Shown one piece after another: positions 8,566 through 18,537 of a stretch of 64,000 nt of DNA (positions within the stretch are counted from its first letter, which is position 1; each line of letters begins with the position of its first letter). Location: the NCBI RefSeq assembly GCF_030547185.1, contig NZ_JAUOQR010000001.1:434001-498000 (forward strand), written 5' to 3'. A program made the translations under genes and the position numbers. The notes beneath the pieces are model-generated. The model saw only the letters and a program-made list of their open reading frames with translations. It had not been told where the DNA came from and made no database searches. The stretch is from Neptuniibacter sp. 1_MG-2023 (GTDB taxonomy: Bacteria; Pseudomonadota; Gammaproteobacteria; Pseudomonadales; Balneatricaceae).

Positions 8566-9055
8566 AATTCTTAGAATCCACCTCTCCAATCTTTAAGGTT
8601 AAGTAAGGTTAGCAAGCATATACAGTCAAAAAATAACCATTGCTACCGTATGGTTATATAGATTATCACTTTTTGTAACTGAACAGAAACTGACTTCGCT
8701 TATAAATGAAGCACATAGCGCGCTTAATTTAGCCATAGCGCCTCATGCTTTAAGCGGTTCAAAGCTCCAGCTATACTCAATACTATTCCTTGAGTTTCTG
8801 GCAGTTATTCACAGTAAAATAACTGCACCCTTATCATCCTTTACCTAACTATATTTAGGATTGATTCTAAGATTTTTAAGCACATCACCTAAAAGCATTA
8901 TTAAAAAGTACTATTAATAGCAGCAATGCACATGCGTTTATAACAAAAAAATATGTCCAATGTAATACTTAGACACAATTCTTAGCTCACCAGCCACAAA
9001 ACCAGCCTAAATACTAAACACCTAGTCAGTAACATCCTGTTTTATTAGCAAAAAA
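8566..9055. other. Non-coding gap between the LuxR-type and HlyD-type genes
   Basis: About 490 bp, AT-rich, with no convincing gene in either strand. It must carry the promoter of the LuxR-type gene. I saw one clear structure, the 26-bp inverted repeat at 8801-8826, and no intrinsic terminator with a T-tract for the upstream HlyD gene. Confidence 0.6.
8801..8826. repeat. Perfect inverted repeat, 9-bp arms
   Basis: GCAGTTATT and AATAACTGC separated by eight bases. It is perfectly symmetric and lies about 235 bp upstream of the LuxR-type start. It has no T-run, so it is more likely a protein-binding site or an mRNA 3' hairpin than a standard terminator. Confidence 0.45.
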
Positions 9056-10384
9056 CTATCTTTCCGTTAAGGCATTTTCCTTCGCTTTTAATACAGGTTT
9101 TAACAAATAATCCATAACCGTTTTCTTACCTGTAAGAATATCGACACCTACAGTCATACCAGAAATCAAAGGCAACTCCGCTGAGGCTGTAGCAATGTAA
9201 GGCGTATCTGTCTGTAAGCGTACAAGGTAATAACTATTCCCCTCTTCGTCCAAAATGGTACTTGGACTAACAAAAAGCACCTCAGCATCAACCCCACCAT
9301 AGATCGAGAAATCATACGCTGTTACTTTGATAACCGCTTTTTGCCCAGGCGTGATATTGGCGATGTCCGCAGGTTTAATCCTCGCCTCAACCAACAACGT
9401 ATCCTCCCAAGGAATAATATTCAGCAACTCATCACCGGGCTGAACTACACCCTCAATGGTATTCACAAACAACTGTTTTACTGTGCCTTTTACGGGAGCT
9501 TTTACTTCAGCTCGAGCTATACGATCACTCATACCAGTAAGTGCTTGGGTAATACGTGAAATTTCCGCCCCCACCTCGTTCAACTCTTTTTGTGCTTCGT
9601 TTCGATACTGAAGTTCAAACTCACCTAACTTCTGCTTAGTTTCCTGTAAAGTTGACTCAATACGAGGAATATTCAAACGAACGCCTGATAGCTCTCCGAG
9701 TAGATCATTTAATTGACGCTTTAAGCGCAAAAATTCCACCTCGGAAATCACACCCTCTTTTAATAAAGGGCGCGTAATATCCAACTCGCGCTTTAATAGA
9801 CTATAACTACGGGCCAACTGCCCCTCTTGAGATTTAGCGGCCTTAAGCTCTTGCCCTCGTTGGGAGATCTGTTGCTTCAACCCCTCCATGCCCGCTTGCA
9901 TTTCAGCTTTACGAGTAGAATAAAGATACCTTTCCTGTTCAACCATAGATTGATATTTTGCTGGGAAACCTTCGGGGCTAACAAATTCCACATTATCAGC
10001 TTCCGCTTTTAAGCGTGCGGCTTTTGCGATGAGCTCATACTGGCGCACTAAATTTTCCTGCAACGAGCTAGAGAAGCGAATATCATCAATACGCAGTAAT
10101 ACTTGGCCTTTTTCAACTATATCGCCTTCACGTACAAGAATTTCCGATACTGCGCCCCCCTCCAGCGTTTCAATGACCTGCAACTGGCTTGAAGGTATGA
10201 TCTCTCCATCCCCACGCGTAATCTCATCTAATTCAGCCCACATAGCCCAAGCTATAGCGATACTAATAAAAAGAACCATCACCCAAAGAAGAAAGCTTGC
10301 ACCTTTAGGTGTTTGTTCAGCTATAGCTTCACTAACGCTAGACATATACGGAAGGTCTTTTTTATTGTGATTCATAACACTCAT
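9056..10384 (-). CDS. HlyD-family membrane fusion protein of a type I secretion system (LapC-like)
   Basis: 442 aa periplasmic adaptor. There is one N-terminal membrane segment (about residues 30-48, LLWVMVLFISIAIAWAMWAE), then RGDGEIIPSSQLQVIETLEGG with the lipoyl half-motif, a long coiled-coil region (about 95-280), the second lipoyl half (RAEVKAPVKGTVKQLFVNTIEG), and a C-terminal beta-barrel ending in GMTVGVDILTGKKTVMDYLLKP, typical of the HlyD/LapC group. It bridges the ABC exporter and the TolC channel. It overlaps the ABC gene by 4 bp (ATGA), so the pair is translationally coupled. Confidence 0.93.
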   Translation of the reverse strand: MSVMNHNKKDLPYMSSVSEAIAEQTPKGASFLLWVMVLFISIAIAWAMWAELDEITRGDGEIIPSSQLQVIETLEGGAVSEILVREGDIVEKGQVLLRIDDIRFSSSLQENLVRQYELIAKAARLKAEADNVEFVSPEGFPAKYQSMVEQERYLYSTRKAEMQAGMEGLKQQISQRGQELKAAKSQEGQLARSYSLLKRELDITRPLLKEGVISEVEFLRLKRQLNDLLGELSGVRLNIPRIESTLQETKQKLGEFELQYRNEAQKELNEVGAEISRITQALTGMSDRIARAEVKAPVKGTVKQLFVNTIEGVVQPGDELLNIIPWEDTLLVEARIKPADIANITPGQKAVIKVTAYDFSIYGGVDAEVLFVSPSTILDEEGNSYYLVRLQTDTPYIATASAELPLISGMTVGVDILTGKKTVMDYLLKPVLKAKENALTER

Positions 10385-12501
10385 TTCTGCACCTGAAGGC
10401 GCCCTTGCTTCAAGGCATCCAATACAACATCTTTAGGGCCGTCAGCAACCACTCTGCCCGAGTCCATAACGATGATTCGATCAACCAAAGAAAGTAATGA
10501 CATTTTATGCGTAACCACTAACATCGTTTTATCTGCAGTGTATTTTTTCAACATAGATTTAATATGCTCTTCTGAAGCATTATCCATCGATGCCGTTGGC
10601 TCATCTAAAATCAAAACATTGGGATCATGCACTAAAGATCTTGCTACTGCGACGGCCTGACGCTGCCCTCCCGAAAGAGACGCACCGCGCTCACCTACTG
10701 ACATATCAAACCCTTGCGGGTGTCTATTCACCATGTCTGATACGCCTGATAGATTAGCCACTTCCACAAGTCTAGAGTCTTCAGTCTGAGGGGAACCAAT
10801 CACAATATTGTCACGTACACTCCCTGCAAATAACATAATATCTTGCGGCATATAACCAAAATTCCGACGCAGATCAACAGGATCGATTTGATTAATATCT
10901 AAGCCATCAATACGAACAGAGCCTTCTGTAACATCATATAAGCCAAGAACTAATTTCTCGATACTAGACTTACCCGATCCTATACGCCCAATCAGTGCAA
11001 CCTTTTCACCAGCTTTAACATTAAAAGACACATTATCTAGAGCCTTTTGCTGCTCACCCGGATAGGCAAAACTTACATTTTTAAACTCAATTGCACCTTT
11101 TAACTCATCACGATAAACAAACTGCTGACCTTCTGAACGCTCAGATGGCATCTGCATTATTTCATTCAAGCCTTTTAACGCCGTTGACGCTTGATGGTAA
11201 GAGATCACTAAATTTGCCACCTGACTCATAGGCGCGATAGCACGACCTGATAACATCACGCAGGCAACTAAAGCTCCCATCGTAATTTCTCGTTCACTAA
11301 TCAGATATACACCCGTAATAATAATACCTACCGATGTCAGCTGTTGAGCAAAGGAAGCAAAATTGACGACCGATGCCGACAACATCCGCGACTTCAAACT
11401 CCACTTAGCGATATAACCTACAGCTTGTTCCCAACTCAATTGCATCGACGAACTAGCGCGCTGGGTTTTCACCGTTTCCATCGCGGTTAAGCTTTCTATC
11501 AACGTAGAATTTTTTTGTGAATTAGATGCAAATGTTTTTTCTACAGCCTCTTTGAGATAGGGACGTACAATAAACGAAAACAAAATAATCAAAGGGATGA
11601 TTGCCAAGGGAACAATAACCAATGGCCCCCCGATAAAACCAATCACAACTAAAAACAAAATAGCGAACGGTAGATCAATAAAAACTACATTAGTCGTGGA
11701 ACTTAAAAAGGTTTTAATACTATCAAACTCTCTTAAGTTGCTCGCAAAAGAGCCTACAGACGCGGGGAGTGCACTATATTTTAACGACAGAACCTTCTCA
11801 AACAGGAGTGCTGACAATATGACATCACCTTTTTTACCTGCAATTTCAATAAAGTAGGAACGTAGCATCTTCAAACCAAAGTCAAACAAATAAACAATAA
11901 AGACACCTATAGCCAGCACCCATAATGTTTCAATCGCATTGTTTGGTACAACACGATCATAAACATTCATAACAAACAAAGGATTGGCAATAACAAATAG
12001 GTTAATCAGAAAAGAGGCGATAAGAACATCACGATATATAGCAGATGAACGCTTGATTGTTCCCCAAAACCAATGACCTTTATGCCCTTCTAGCAGCTTT
12101 GACACCTGCTCCTGAAAGCGATATTCCAAACGAACAAAAATAGCATAACCAAGATAACTATTTCTTAACTGCTCAAGATCTACCTTATGCTCACCACCAC
12201 TTTCAGGCTGCACAATAAGTGCTTGTCCAGTATCCCGGTCAATTTCCTGTAAAACACAGGCGTTATCACCCTCTAACAACAAAACAGCAGGAAGAACGAG
12301 TGGGGAGATATCATCGAGTGAACGTTTCAACACTTGAGCGGCAAAACCGGCCCGTTTGGCCGCCCGAACAAACAGCTTGGGTGTTAACTTATTATTAACT
12401 AGGGGGAGGCCCTCACAGAGCACTTCAGGCGAGGAAGGCTTATGATTTTGCTTACTTAGATGAACTAGACAACCGAGCAAAGGATCCTGAACAGCTTTCA
12501 T
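10381..12501 (-). CDS. Type I secretion ABC exporter, ATPase/permease (LapB-like)
   Basis: 706 aa. Residues 1-130 form a peptidase-C39-like domain whose catalytic Cys is absent (PLLGCLVHLSKQNHKP aligns there without the active-site pattern), as in adhesin and RTX exporters that do not cleave a leader. Residues about 155-430 hold the ABC transmembrane domain. Residues about 465-700 hold the nucleotide-binding domain with Walker A GRIGSGKSS, Q-loop YMPQDIMLFAGSVRDNI, signature LSGGQRQ and Walker B VLILDEPTASMD, plus the switch His in VVTHKMS. It would export a large protein with a C-terminal signal. No substrate gene is in the window. Confidence 0.93.
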   Translation of the reverse strand: MKAVQDPLLGCLVHLSKQNHKPSSPEVLCEGLPLVNNKLTPKLFVRAAKRAGFAAQVLKRSLDDISPLVLPAVLLLEGDNACVLQEIDRDTGQALIVQPESGGEHKVDLEQLRNSYLGYAIFVRLEYRFQEQVSKLLEGHKGHWFWGTIKRSSAIYRDVLIASFLINLFVIANPLFVMNVYDRVVPNNAIETLWVLAIGVFIVYLFDFGLKMLRSYFIEIAGKKGDVILSALLFEKVLSLKYSALPASVGSFASNLREFDSIKTFLSSTTNVVFIDLPFAILFLVVIGFIGGPLVIVPLAIIPLIILFSFIVRPYLKEAVEKTFASNSQKNSTLIESLTAMETVKTQRASSSMQLSWEQAVGYIAKWSLKSRMLSASVVNFASFAQQLTSVGIIITGVYLISEREITMGALVACVMLSGRAIAPMSQVANLVISYHQASTALKGLNEIMQMPSERSEGQQFVYRDELKGAIEFKNVSFAYPGEQQKALDNVSFNVKAGEKVALIGRIGSGKSSIEKLVLGLYDVTEGSVRIDGLDINQIDPVDLRRNFGYMPQDIMLFAGSVRDNIVIGSPQTEDSRLVEVANLSGVSDMVNRHPQGFDMSVGERGASLSGGQRQAVAVARSLVHDPNVLILDEPTASMDNASEEHIKSMLKKYTADKTMLVVTHKMSLLSLVDRIIVMDSGRVVADGPKDVVLDALKQGRLQVQK

Positions 12502-12592
12502 TTACCTTGACCTTAACCTTATATGAGAGAGATACTCAAAAAAAAGCGTATGACAACAACGCTTTAAAACCCAACCAATGTAGCAAATCAAT

Positions 12593-12955
12593 ATGTTATA
12601 CGCCATACGCAATGAAGAAGGACGCATTATCAGCCTCTCTGAAACCTTTCAAACAGGAGCAGAAGCGGTCGATATAAAAAACAAAGAGGTTCTAGCATTC
12701 CTCTCGATCAATGATAATGAATTTTCTGCGGAAGAGTTCTTAGAGCAATCCGATGCGGCTGTATCTCGTATCTTCGAAGATCTAATTGATGTGCTTGTCG
12801 GAAAAAACATCATTATGTTTACCGACCTCCCACCTATGGCGCAGAAAAAGCTCTTAAGCCGAAAACTCGCTCGAAACCTTAATAGACAAGAAGGCGATTC
12901 GGATACCCAAACCTCAACATCATTTTTAATTGTAGATGACGATGAAACCATTTAA
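12593..12955 (+). CDS. Conserved small protein of unknown function
   Basis: 120 aa, acidic C-terminus, no signal peptide or membrane segment. The start MLYAIRNEEGRIISLSE resembles small Pseudomonas and marine gammaproteobacterial proteins sometimes labelled tryptophan-synthase-beta-like, a label I do not take as functional. The segment about 45-100 is helical and charged (FLEQSDAAVSRIFEDLIDVL, PPMAQKKLLSRKLARN). The final FLIVDDDETI looks like the start of a receiver domain but the protein ends there. It is divergent from the ABC exporter and convergent with the receiver-TPR gene. A 100 aa frame on the opposite strand is taken as a shadow. Confidence 0.6.
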   Translation: MLYAIRNEEGRIISLSETFQTGAEAVDIKNKEVLAFLSINDNEFSAEEFLEQSDAAVSRIFEDLIDVLVGKNIIMFTDLPPMAQKKLLSRKLARNLNRQEGDSDTQTSTSFLIVDDDETI

Positions 12956-12968
12956 CGCTTAACCTAGA

Positions 12969-14582
12969 TTAAAGCTCCTGACTCAGGGGGTCGTTACGGG
13001 GCACCTCTTGGGGCTGAACAAGCAAATTATATTGCTCCACAAAGCGCTTAAAAAGAACTTTATAACGCTGCTGTTGCTTTGTGGGCAACGCGCCAAAATT
13101 AACCGTTGAAAGCACATCACGCACCGAAAGCAAAATCCAAAGAGCACTCTCGCCTCTTTTCGCTTTTTCAATACCCGCTTGCACAAGGTTAAGCGCTATA
13201 CCTGTATGACTGGGGAGCAACTCATGGGCACGGCCGAACATTTGGAATGCCCTATCTAAATCCCCACCCCTAAAACTCGTCATCGCAGCATAATTAGCTT
13301 TACCCCACTCCATTTCAATCATTTTTCTAGTCAACTCTTTACGACGCTTTTTCACCTCGTCATCGAGATCTGTATCACTAGCAGTATCAACCATGACATC
13401 TAACCACTTGCACTGACTATCCAAATCCATTCTTAAATAGAAATTCCACGTTTGCTGCAACATCTGCTGTAAACGAGAAGTATCAGATTCCATCCGAAAA
13501 AAATCACAGTTAATCAATTTTGCTCGAAACATCACCTCTTGATTATCAGGGTGATCCAGCACAACATCCTCAAGTATCCTTATGACATCATCTTCTATCT
13601 CAGCTAAGCGCTGAGTATTTGCTTGAATAAGCGCCCGAACAAGCCCAAAGTAATATTTAGGGGACTGAAAGATTGAATAGCGCGCATAACGTACCGCTCG
13701 CTGGTACGCCCCTTTAGCTATCTCCCACTCCTCAGTCTGACTAGCAAGTTCAGCTAGCTCCCCCTGCAACGAAGGCACAGTCGGTTGCAACATCACTGCT
13801 TTGCGCATCAACGCAACAGCCAATTCAAGCTCCCCCCTAACCTGATGGGTTCGAGCTAACCAGGTATAAGCCTCGACGCAAATATGCTGCTGATTTACTA
13901 CATTATTTAATGACGACAATGCATCTGAATATTCACCTAAATTAAAATAAGCGATCCCTTTCCCAACCTCAGCCCAAGGTAATGACCGCTTCTCAGTCAA
14001 CGTCAAAAATAGTGCCTTTGCTTGACTAAAACGTCGCATACGGATCAGAGCAATTCCCGTAATACGCTGCAGCACAACATTTAAGCCAGGATAATGCTTT
14101 GCCAGTATTTCAGCTTTTTCTATCACCTCATCAAAATGCTCTTCATCCAACAATTGCTCTATTGGTTTTATCGCATCTTTTATTCGTAATAGCTTTTCTA
14201 CACGCTGACGTATCTTAGCCTGATCAAAAGGTTTAGAAAGGTAAGTATCTGGAGAGTTTTCTAAAGAGCCAAAGAGAAGTTCTGCATCTTTAGGATCGAC
14301 AATAAGGAAGTACGCACTAGAGGATGGGAAAATATATTCAGCATTGGCCTCATGTAACAACTGAAGACCATTTTTTTCACCTTTTCCCATGTCGTAGGCA
14401 GCAAAACAGAGGTCATATGAGAACTCCCTCATTAGACTAAGCGCCATATTTACCGAAGAAGCTACCTGAATCTGTCCCACACCTATACGACTCAGGATTT
14501 GTCGTAGCGTCCCAAGGTCTTCAAGCTTACTGTCTACAATGAGAGCCGACTTTCCTGAGTAATTAATTTCCATAGGCGTCAT
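12969..14582 (-). CDS. Receiver-like domain plus tetratricopeptide repeat protein
   Basis: 537 aa cytoplasmic protein. Residues about 10-130 form a CheY-like domain (SALIVDSKLEDLGTLRQIL, then TYLSKPFDQAKIRQRVEKLL with the conserved Lys). The position that normally carries the phospho-acceptor Asp reads Ala (DLCFAAYDMG, with an Asp two residues later), so ordinary phosphorylation is doubtful. Residues about 145-310 hold several TPR helices (RRFSQAKALFLTLTEK, GEYSDALSSLNNVVNQ, GELELAVALMRKAVMLQP). A further helical region reaches the C-terminus. Relatives are annotated as response regulators with TPR in Pseudomonas-like bacteria. Partner and role are unknown. Confidence 0.85.
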   Translation of the reverse strand: MTPMEINYSGKSALIVDSKLEDLGTLRQILSRIGVGQIQVASSVNMALSLMREFSYDLCFAAYDMGKGEKNGLQLLHEANAEYIFPSSSAYFLIVDPKDAELLFGSLENSPDTYLSKPFDQAKIRQRVEKLLRIKDAIKPIEQLLDEEHFDEVIEKAEILAKHYPGLNVVLQRITGIALIRMRRFSQAKALFLTLTEKRSLPWAEVGKGIAYFNLGEYSDALSSLNNVVNQQHICVEAYTWLARTHQVRGELELAVALMRKAVMLQPTVPSLQGELAELASQTEEWEIAKGAYQRAVRYARYSIFQSPKYYFGLVRALIQANTQRLAEIEDDVIRILEDVVLDHPDNQEVMFRAKLINCDFFRMESDTSRLQQMLQQTWNFYLRMDLDSQCKWLDVMVDTASDTDLDDEVKKRRKELTRKMIEMEWGKANYAAMTSFRGGDLDRAFQMFGRAHELLPSHTGIALNLVQAGIEKAKRGESALWILLSVRDVLSTVNFGALPTKQQQRYKVLFKRFVEQYNLLVQPQEVPRNDPLSQEL

Positions 14583-14655
14583 AAAGATTACGTATCAGCA
14601 AAAGTAGCATATAAATCAGGATATTATCAAAGTTTAAGCGACTCTCTAGACAATA

Positions 14656-14686
14656 AAAAACCCCGCAGGACTAGTACGGGGTTTTT
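14656..14686 (-). terminator. Intrinsic terminator after argG
   Basis: Ten-base-pair stem AAAAACCCCG / CGGGGTTTTT with an 11-base loop, symmetric and T-flanked. It lies 19 bp past the argG stop. Confidence 0.85.
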
Positions 14687-14704
14687 AAAAGAGCAAGTAA
14701 CAAC

Positions 14705-15931
14705 TTAATCTTCTAAAAGATTACGTCCTTTACTCGCTGCAATACGCATACGTAGTGCATTCAGTTTAATAAAACCTGCCGCATCTTTCTGATCGTAAGA
14801 GCCTGCATCATCTTCGAATGTTGCGATACTTTCATCAAAAAGACTGTCATCAGAACGACGACCAACGACCTCAACAGCGCCCTTGTAAAGCTTAACGCGT
14901 ACATCACCGTTAACGACACGCTGAGAGTAATCGATCAACTGCTGCATCATTTTACGCTCTTCTGACCACCAGAAGCCGTTATAAATGGTTTTAGCATACT
15001 TAGGCATCAACTCATCTTTAAGGTGAGCCGCTTCACGGTCTAAGGTAATAGACTCAATAGCACGATGCGCTTTCATCATGATAGTGCCGCCCGGAGTTTC
15101 ATAACAGCCGCGAGATTTCATGCCAACAAAACGGTTCTCAACAATATCTAAACGACCAATACCATTCTCGCCACCTACTTTATTCAGGTATTCAAGAACC
15201 GTAGCTGGACTCATTGCCTCACCGTTAATGGCAACAATATCACCTTTCTCATAGGTCAACTCAAGGTAAGTCGCCTGATCTGGAGCATTCTCAGGAGATA
15301 CAGACCAACGCCACATCTCTTCTTCAGCTTCAGCCCAAGGGTCTTCTAAAATACCACCTTCATAAGAGATGTGAAGAAGGTTAGCATCCATAGAGTAAGG
15401 GGACTTTTTCTTGTTTTTCGCGTAATCAACTTCAATATTGTGAGTTTCACAATAATTCATCAAAGATTCACGGGAATTCAAATCCCATTCGCGCCAAGGG
15501 GCAATCACATGAACGCCAGGTTTAAGCGCATAAGCACCTAACTCAAAACGAACCTGATCGTTGCCTTTACCTGTAGCGCCATGAGAGATAGCATCTGCGC
15601 CCGTTTCATTCGCAATTTCAATCAAACGTTTTGCGATTAACGGACGTGCTATAGACGTACCTAATAAGTACTCACCCTCGTAAATCGTATTAGCACGGAA
15701 CATAGGGAATACAAAATCACGTACAAACTCTTCACGCAGATCTTCAATATAGATCTCTTTAACACCTAGCGCTTCGGCTTTAGCACGTGCAGGTTCAACC
15801 TCTTCACCCTGCCCTAAATCAGCAGTAAAGGTAACAACTTCTGCGTTGTACTCATCTTGTAACCAACGAACAATTACGGACGTGTCTAATCCACCGGAAT
15901 AGGCCAGAACGACCTTTTTGATCTCGGACAT
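14705..15931 (-). CDS. argG: Argininosuccinate synthase
   Basis: 408 aa enzyme ligating citrulline and aspartate with ATP to argininosuccinate in arginine synthesis. The start is placed at ATG 15931 ([19 protein letters not shown]), which fits the family and has GGAG ten bases upstream. An in-frame ATG at 15991 would add 20 unconserved residues. The PP-loop is [10 protein letters not shown], and other family blocks are [25 protein letters not shown] and YETPGGTIM. It has its own terminator and lies beside motY, as in Pseudomonas. argD and argF lie 3-5 kb away, so the arginine genes are loosely grouped. Confidence 0.97.
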   Translation of the reverse strand: MSEIKKVVLAYSGGLDTSVIVRWLQDEYNAEVVTFTADLGQGEEVEPARAKAEALGVKEIYIEDLREEFVRDFVFPMFRANTIYEGEYLLGTSIARPLIAKRLIEIANETGADAISHGATGKGNDQVRFELGAYALKPGVHVIAPWREWDLNSRESLMNYCETHNIEVDYAKNKKKSPYSMDANLLHISYEGGILEDPWAEAEEEMWRWSVSPENAPDQATYLELTYEKGDIVAINGEAMSPATVLEYLNKVGGENGIGRLDIVENRFVGMKSRGCYETPGGTIMMKAHRAIESITLDREAAHLKDELMPKYAKTIYNGFWWSEERKMMQQLIDYSQRVVNGDVRVKLYKGAVEVVGRRSDDSLFDESIATFEDDAGSYDQKDAAGFIKLNALRMRIAASKGRNLLED

Positions 15932-16091
15932 TCTCAAGCTCCAACTTGCGAACAATTTCAGCCGAGAAGTCGACTGAAAGGGATGATTCAAATTTAGCGC
16001 GCTAGTATAGCAGAAACTATGCAGGTAACGAAACGGCTCGAAAGCAACAACTACGACTCAAACCAGTAGAATAATAAAAAAACAAACGGCT

Positions 16092-16949
16092 TTAATCTCG
16101 CTCTAAACGAATTGTCACACGACGATTTCGATCACGATTCGCCTTAGTGTTATTTTCAACGACGGGATAACGTTCACCATGATAACGCGTCGTGATCCCA
16201 TTCGGATCTAAACCTAAACTGATGAGGTAAGCGGTCACCTCTTCTGCTCGACGTTTAGACATATCACGATTCATTAAACGACGACCCATACTATCTGAGT
16301 GACCATCAACATAGATCGCCTTTACGCTATCATCATTTTTCACATAAAGTGCAATCATATCCAAACGTTCACGCGAAGCATCGGACAACCGCCACTGAGA
16401 AGAAGGAAACAAAATAGCAGTACGCGCAACTTGGCGGTAATTAACAGGGAGCAGCCCTTCAGTACACCCTACATAATCAGAATAAGCTGATTGGAAATTC
16501 ACAGCAGATACAGAAACACGGAGCGACTCCTCTGTGCCATACCACTGATTAGAAGTAAACGTAGGCATCATTCCCTTATAAAGCGCTGCTAGCATATTTT
16601 TAGCATGCGCTGGCTCAACATTCAGATAGCCTGTGCCCTCTTCAGCCTTTAGAGAGCCAATAAAACGAGGGGCAATTCCAGGCTGCCAAGGTGATGCTTC
16701 TGCAACGAGCTTCGCCCCATCTTCAAAATGTACATTTTCAGTAGGCTTAAGGATAAACCGCACCGATTCACCGGCCTCATGTTCAAATACAGCATTACCA
16801 AACGAGGGAATAAGCTGGCTTAGACGACAACTAAATTTTGAAGCTTCAAGCTCCCATTTTGCATCATCAATCGAGCTACGAAATGTCATAGCCTGCACAG
16901 AATAAGCAGACAAAAAAATGATCAATGAAATAATTAAACGAACAAACAC
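16092..16949 (-). CDS. motY: MotY-like OmpA-family flagellar motor protein
   Basis: 285 aa secreted protein with a signal peptide ending around SVQA (residue 20). Residues about 21-160 match the MotY N-terminal domain that attaches to the basal body T-ring (MTFRSSIDDAKWELEASKFSCRLSQ). Residues about 165-285 form an OmpA-like peptidoglycan-binding domain with IYVDGHSDSMG and NRDMSKRRAEEV. MotY stabilises the stator of sodium-type or Pseudomonas-type motors in the periplasm. Its position between argG and rnt matches Pseudomonas, except that pyrC, which lies there in P. aeruginosa, is absent here. Confidence 0.9.
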   Translation of the reverse strand: MFVRLIISLIIFLSAYSVQAMTFRSSIDDAKWELEASKFSCRLSQLIPSFGNAVFEHEAGESVRFILKPTENVHFEDGAKLVAEASPWQPGIAPRFIGSLKAEEGTGYLNVEPAHAKNMLAALYKGMMPTFTSNQWYGTEESLRVSVSAVNFQSAYSDYVGCTEGLLPVNYRQVARTAILFPSSQWRLSDASRERLDMIALYVKNDDSVKAIYVDGHSDSMGRRLMNRDMSKRRAEEVTAYLISLGLDPNGITTRYHGERYPVVENNTKANRDRNRRVTIRLERD

Positions 16950-17103
16950 AGAATAAACCGCCTAGGAAATTCAATAAACACAACAATACCTACTTCTTTT
17001 CGGCCAAAACATCATTATCTTGAGGAGGTAATTGGAGTGACTTCAATTACACTGTTAGAATAACCTCTGATTAAACGGAAACCTCGCCAAGTAAGGGCAG
17101 CAC

Positions 17104-17760
17104 TTGAATAACCTTCATGATACAAAACATCCCATGGCAAACCGCTTCCGCGGATTTCTACCTGTTGTTATAGACGTCGAGACAGCAGGTTTTAATGCCC
17201 GCACTGATGCGCTACTAGAAATTGCCGCTGTAACACTCACAATGGATGAAAATGGCTTTTTAATTATAGACCAAAGCTTTGAAGCTCAAGTTGATCCCTT
17301 TGAAGGCGCTAACATTGAGCAATCTGCACTTGATTTCACAGGCATAGACCCTTTTGATCCAAATCGGGAAGCAGTTCCCGAACGCGAAGCACTTGAAGAA
17401 ATATTCAAAGCCGTTCGCAAATCGATCAAAGTTCATGACTGTAAACGTGCCGTATTAGTCGGTCATAACGCTTCTTTTGATCAAGGCTTTGTCAATGCCG
17501 CGTCTAATCGTGCCGATATCAAACGCAATCCATTCCATCCATTCTCTACATTCGACACAGCTACACTAGGCGGACTAGCCTTTGGTCAGACAGTATTAGC
17601 TAGAGCTTGCCAAGTTGCAGGGATAGATTTCGATGGAAAACAAGCCCATTCTGCACTTTATGACACAACCAAAACTGCCGAGCTTTTTTGCATTATTGTC
17701 AACCGCTGGAAAGAGCTAGGCGGGTGGGACATGGTCGATAACTATGATGATTACGAATAA
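17104..17760 (+). CDS. rnt: Ribonuclease T
   Basis: 218 aa DEDD-family 3'-5' exoribonuclease that trims tRNA and other stable RNA 3' ends. Active-site elements are D24 and E26 in [11 protein letters not shown], the Asp in [11 protein letters not shown], and [14 protein letters not shown] with the final His and Asp. The start is TTG at 17104, preceded by AAGGGCA; the extension before ATG 17134 ([10 protein letters not shown]) resembles the KHPMA/RHPMA stretch of Pseudomonas RNase T, which argues for the upstream start. It is divergent from motY and convergent with the peroxiredoxin gene. Confidence 0.95.
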   Translation: MNNLHDTKHPMANRFRGFLPVVIDVETAGFNARTDALLEIAAVTLTMDENGFLIIDQSFEAQVDPFEGANIEQSALDFTGIDPFDPNREAVPEREALEEIFKAVRKSIKVHDCKRAVLVGHNASFDQGFVNAASNRADIKRNPFHPFSTFDTATLGGLAFGQTVLARACQVAGIDFDGKQAHSALYDTTKTAELFCIIVNRWKELGGWDMVDNYDDYE

Positions 17761-17800
17761 CCATCATCACGTATAAATAACCCCCTTTACTATCAAACAC

Positions 17801-17828
17801 AAAAAAACCCGCAATAGCGGGTTTTTTT
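17801..17828. terminator. Bidirectional intrinsic terminator between rnt and prx
   Basis: Perfect 12-bp stem (A7 CCCGC / GCGGG T7) with an AATA loop, placed between convergent genes and T-flanked on both strands. Confidence 0.92.
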
Positions 17829-17843
17829 ATAAAAGCGCTAAAA

Positions 17844-18446
17844 TTAAAGCTTATCGCCTTCTTCGGAAAGATAAGAAGCAACACCTTCAGGGGATGCAAC
17901 CATACCTTTATCACCTTGATTCCAGCCCGCTGGACAAACTTCACCATGCTCCTGATGGAACGCAAGCGCATCAACCATACGTAGCATTTCATCAACGTTA
18001 CGGCCAAGTGGCAGATCGTTCACTACTTGGTGACGAACTAAACCATCTTCATCAATCAAGAAAGAACCACGGAAAGCTACACCACCTTCAGACTCAACAT
18101 CAAAAGACTTACAAATGCTGTGAGTCATATCAGCAACCAATGTGTAGTTCACAGCACCGATACCGCCTTCGTTAACAGGCGTATTACGCCAAGCATTATG
18201 TGAGAAGTGAGAATCAATAGAAACACCAATCACTTCTACATTACGCTTTTTAAACTCTTCAATACGGTGATCGAAAGCCAATAGTTCAGAAGGACAAACA
18301 AAAGTAAAATCAAGTGGGTAGAAGAAAACTACCGCTTTTTTACCTTTTGTAGCTTCAGACAGTGTATAGGAATCAACAATCTCACCGTTACCTAATACAG
18401 CTGGTGCAGTGAAATCAGGTGCCTGCTTACCTACAAGTACGCCCAT
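17844..18446 (-). CDS. Typical 2-Cys peroxiredoxin (AhpC/Prx1 type)
   Basis: 200 aa thiol peroxidase reducing hydrogen and alkyl peroxides. The peroxidatic Cys is C51 in DFTFVCPSELLAF, and the resolving Cys is C171 in HGEVCPAGW. GGIG and the C-terminal YL motif typical of sensitive Prx1-type enzymes are partly present (GGIGAVNY, SYLSEEG). GGAGAT precedes the ATG. It lies next to rnt and grxD as in Pseudomonas. No dedicated reductase gene (ahpF) is adjacent, so thioredoxin is the likely donor. Confidence 0.94.
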   Translation of the reverse strand: MGVLVGKQAPDFTAPAVLGNGEIVDSYTLSEATKGKKAVVFFYPLDFTFVCPSELLAFDHRIEEFKKRNVEVIGVSIDSHFSHNAWRNTPVNEGGIGAVNYTLVADMTHSICKSFDVESEGGVAFRGSFLIDEDGLVRHQVVNDLPLGRNVDEMLRMVDALAFHQEHGEVCPAGWNQGDKGMVASPEGVASYLSEEGDKL

Positions 18447-18537
18447 TGTAATAAATCTCCATTAAGTGATATCTAGCGTTAGGGATAATATGATAGAAGA
18501 GATGCACTTAAAATCAAGCACATCACCTCTTCAAAAT

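Noticed and set aside
12649..12951. 100-residue minus-strand ORF opposite the 120-residue gene
   Set aside because: Composition is typical of an antisense shadow (Ser/Arg-rich) and the plus-strand gene resembles a known conserved family.
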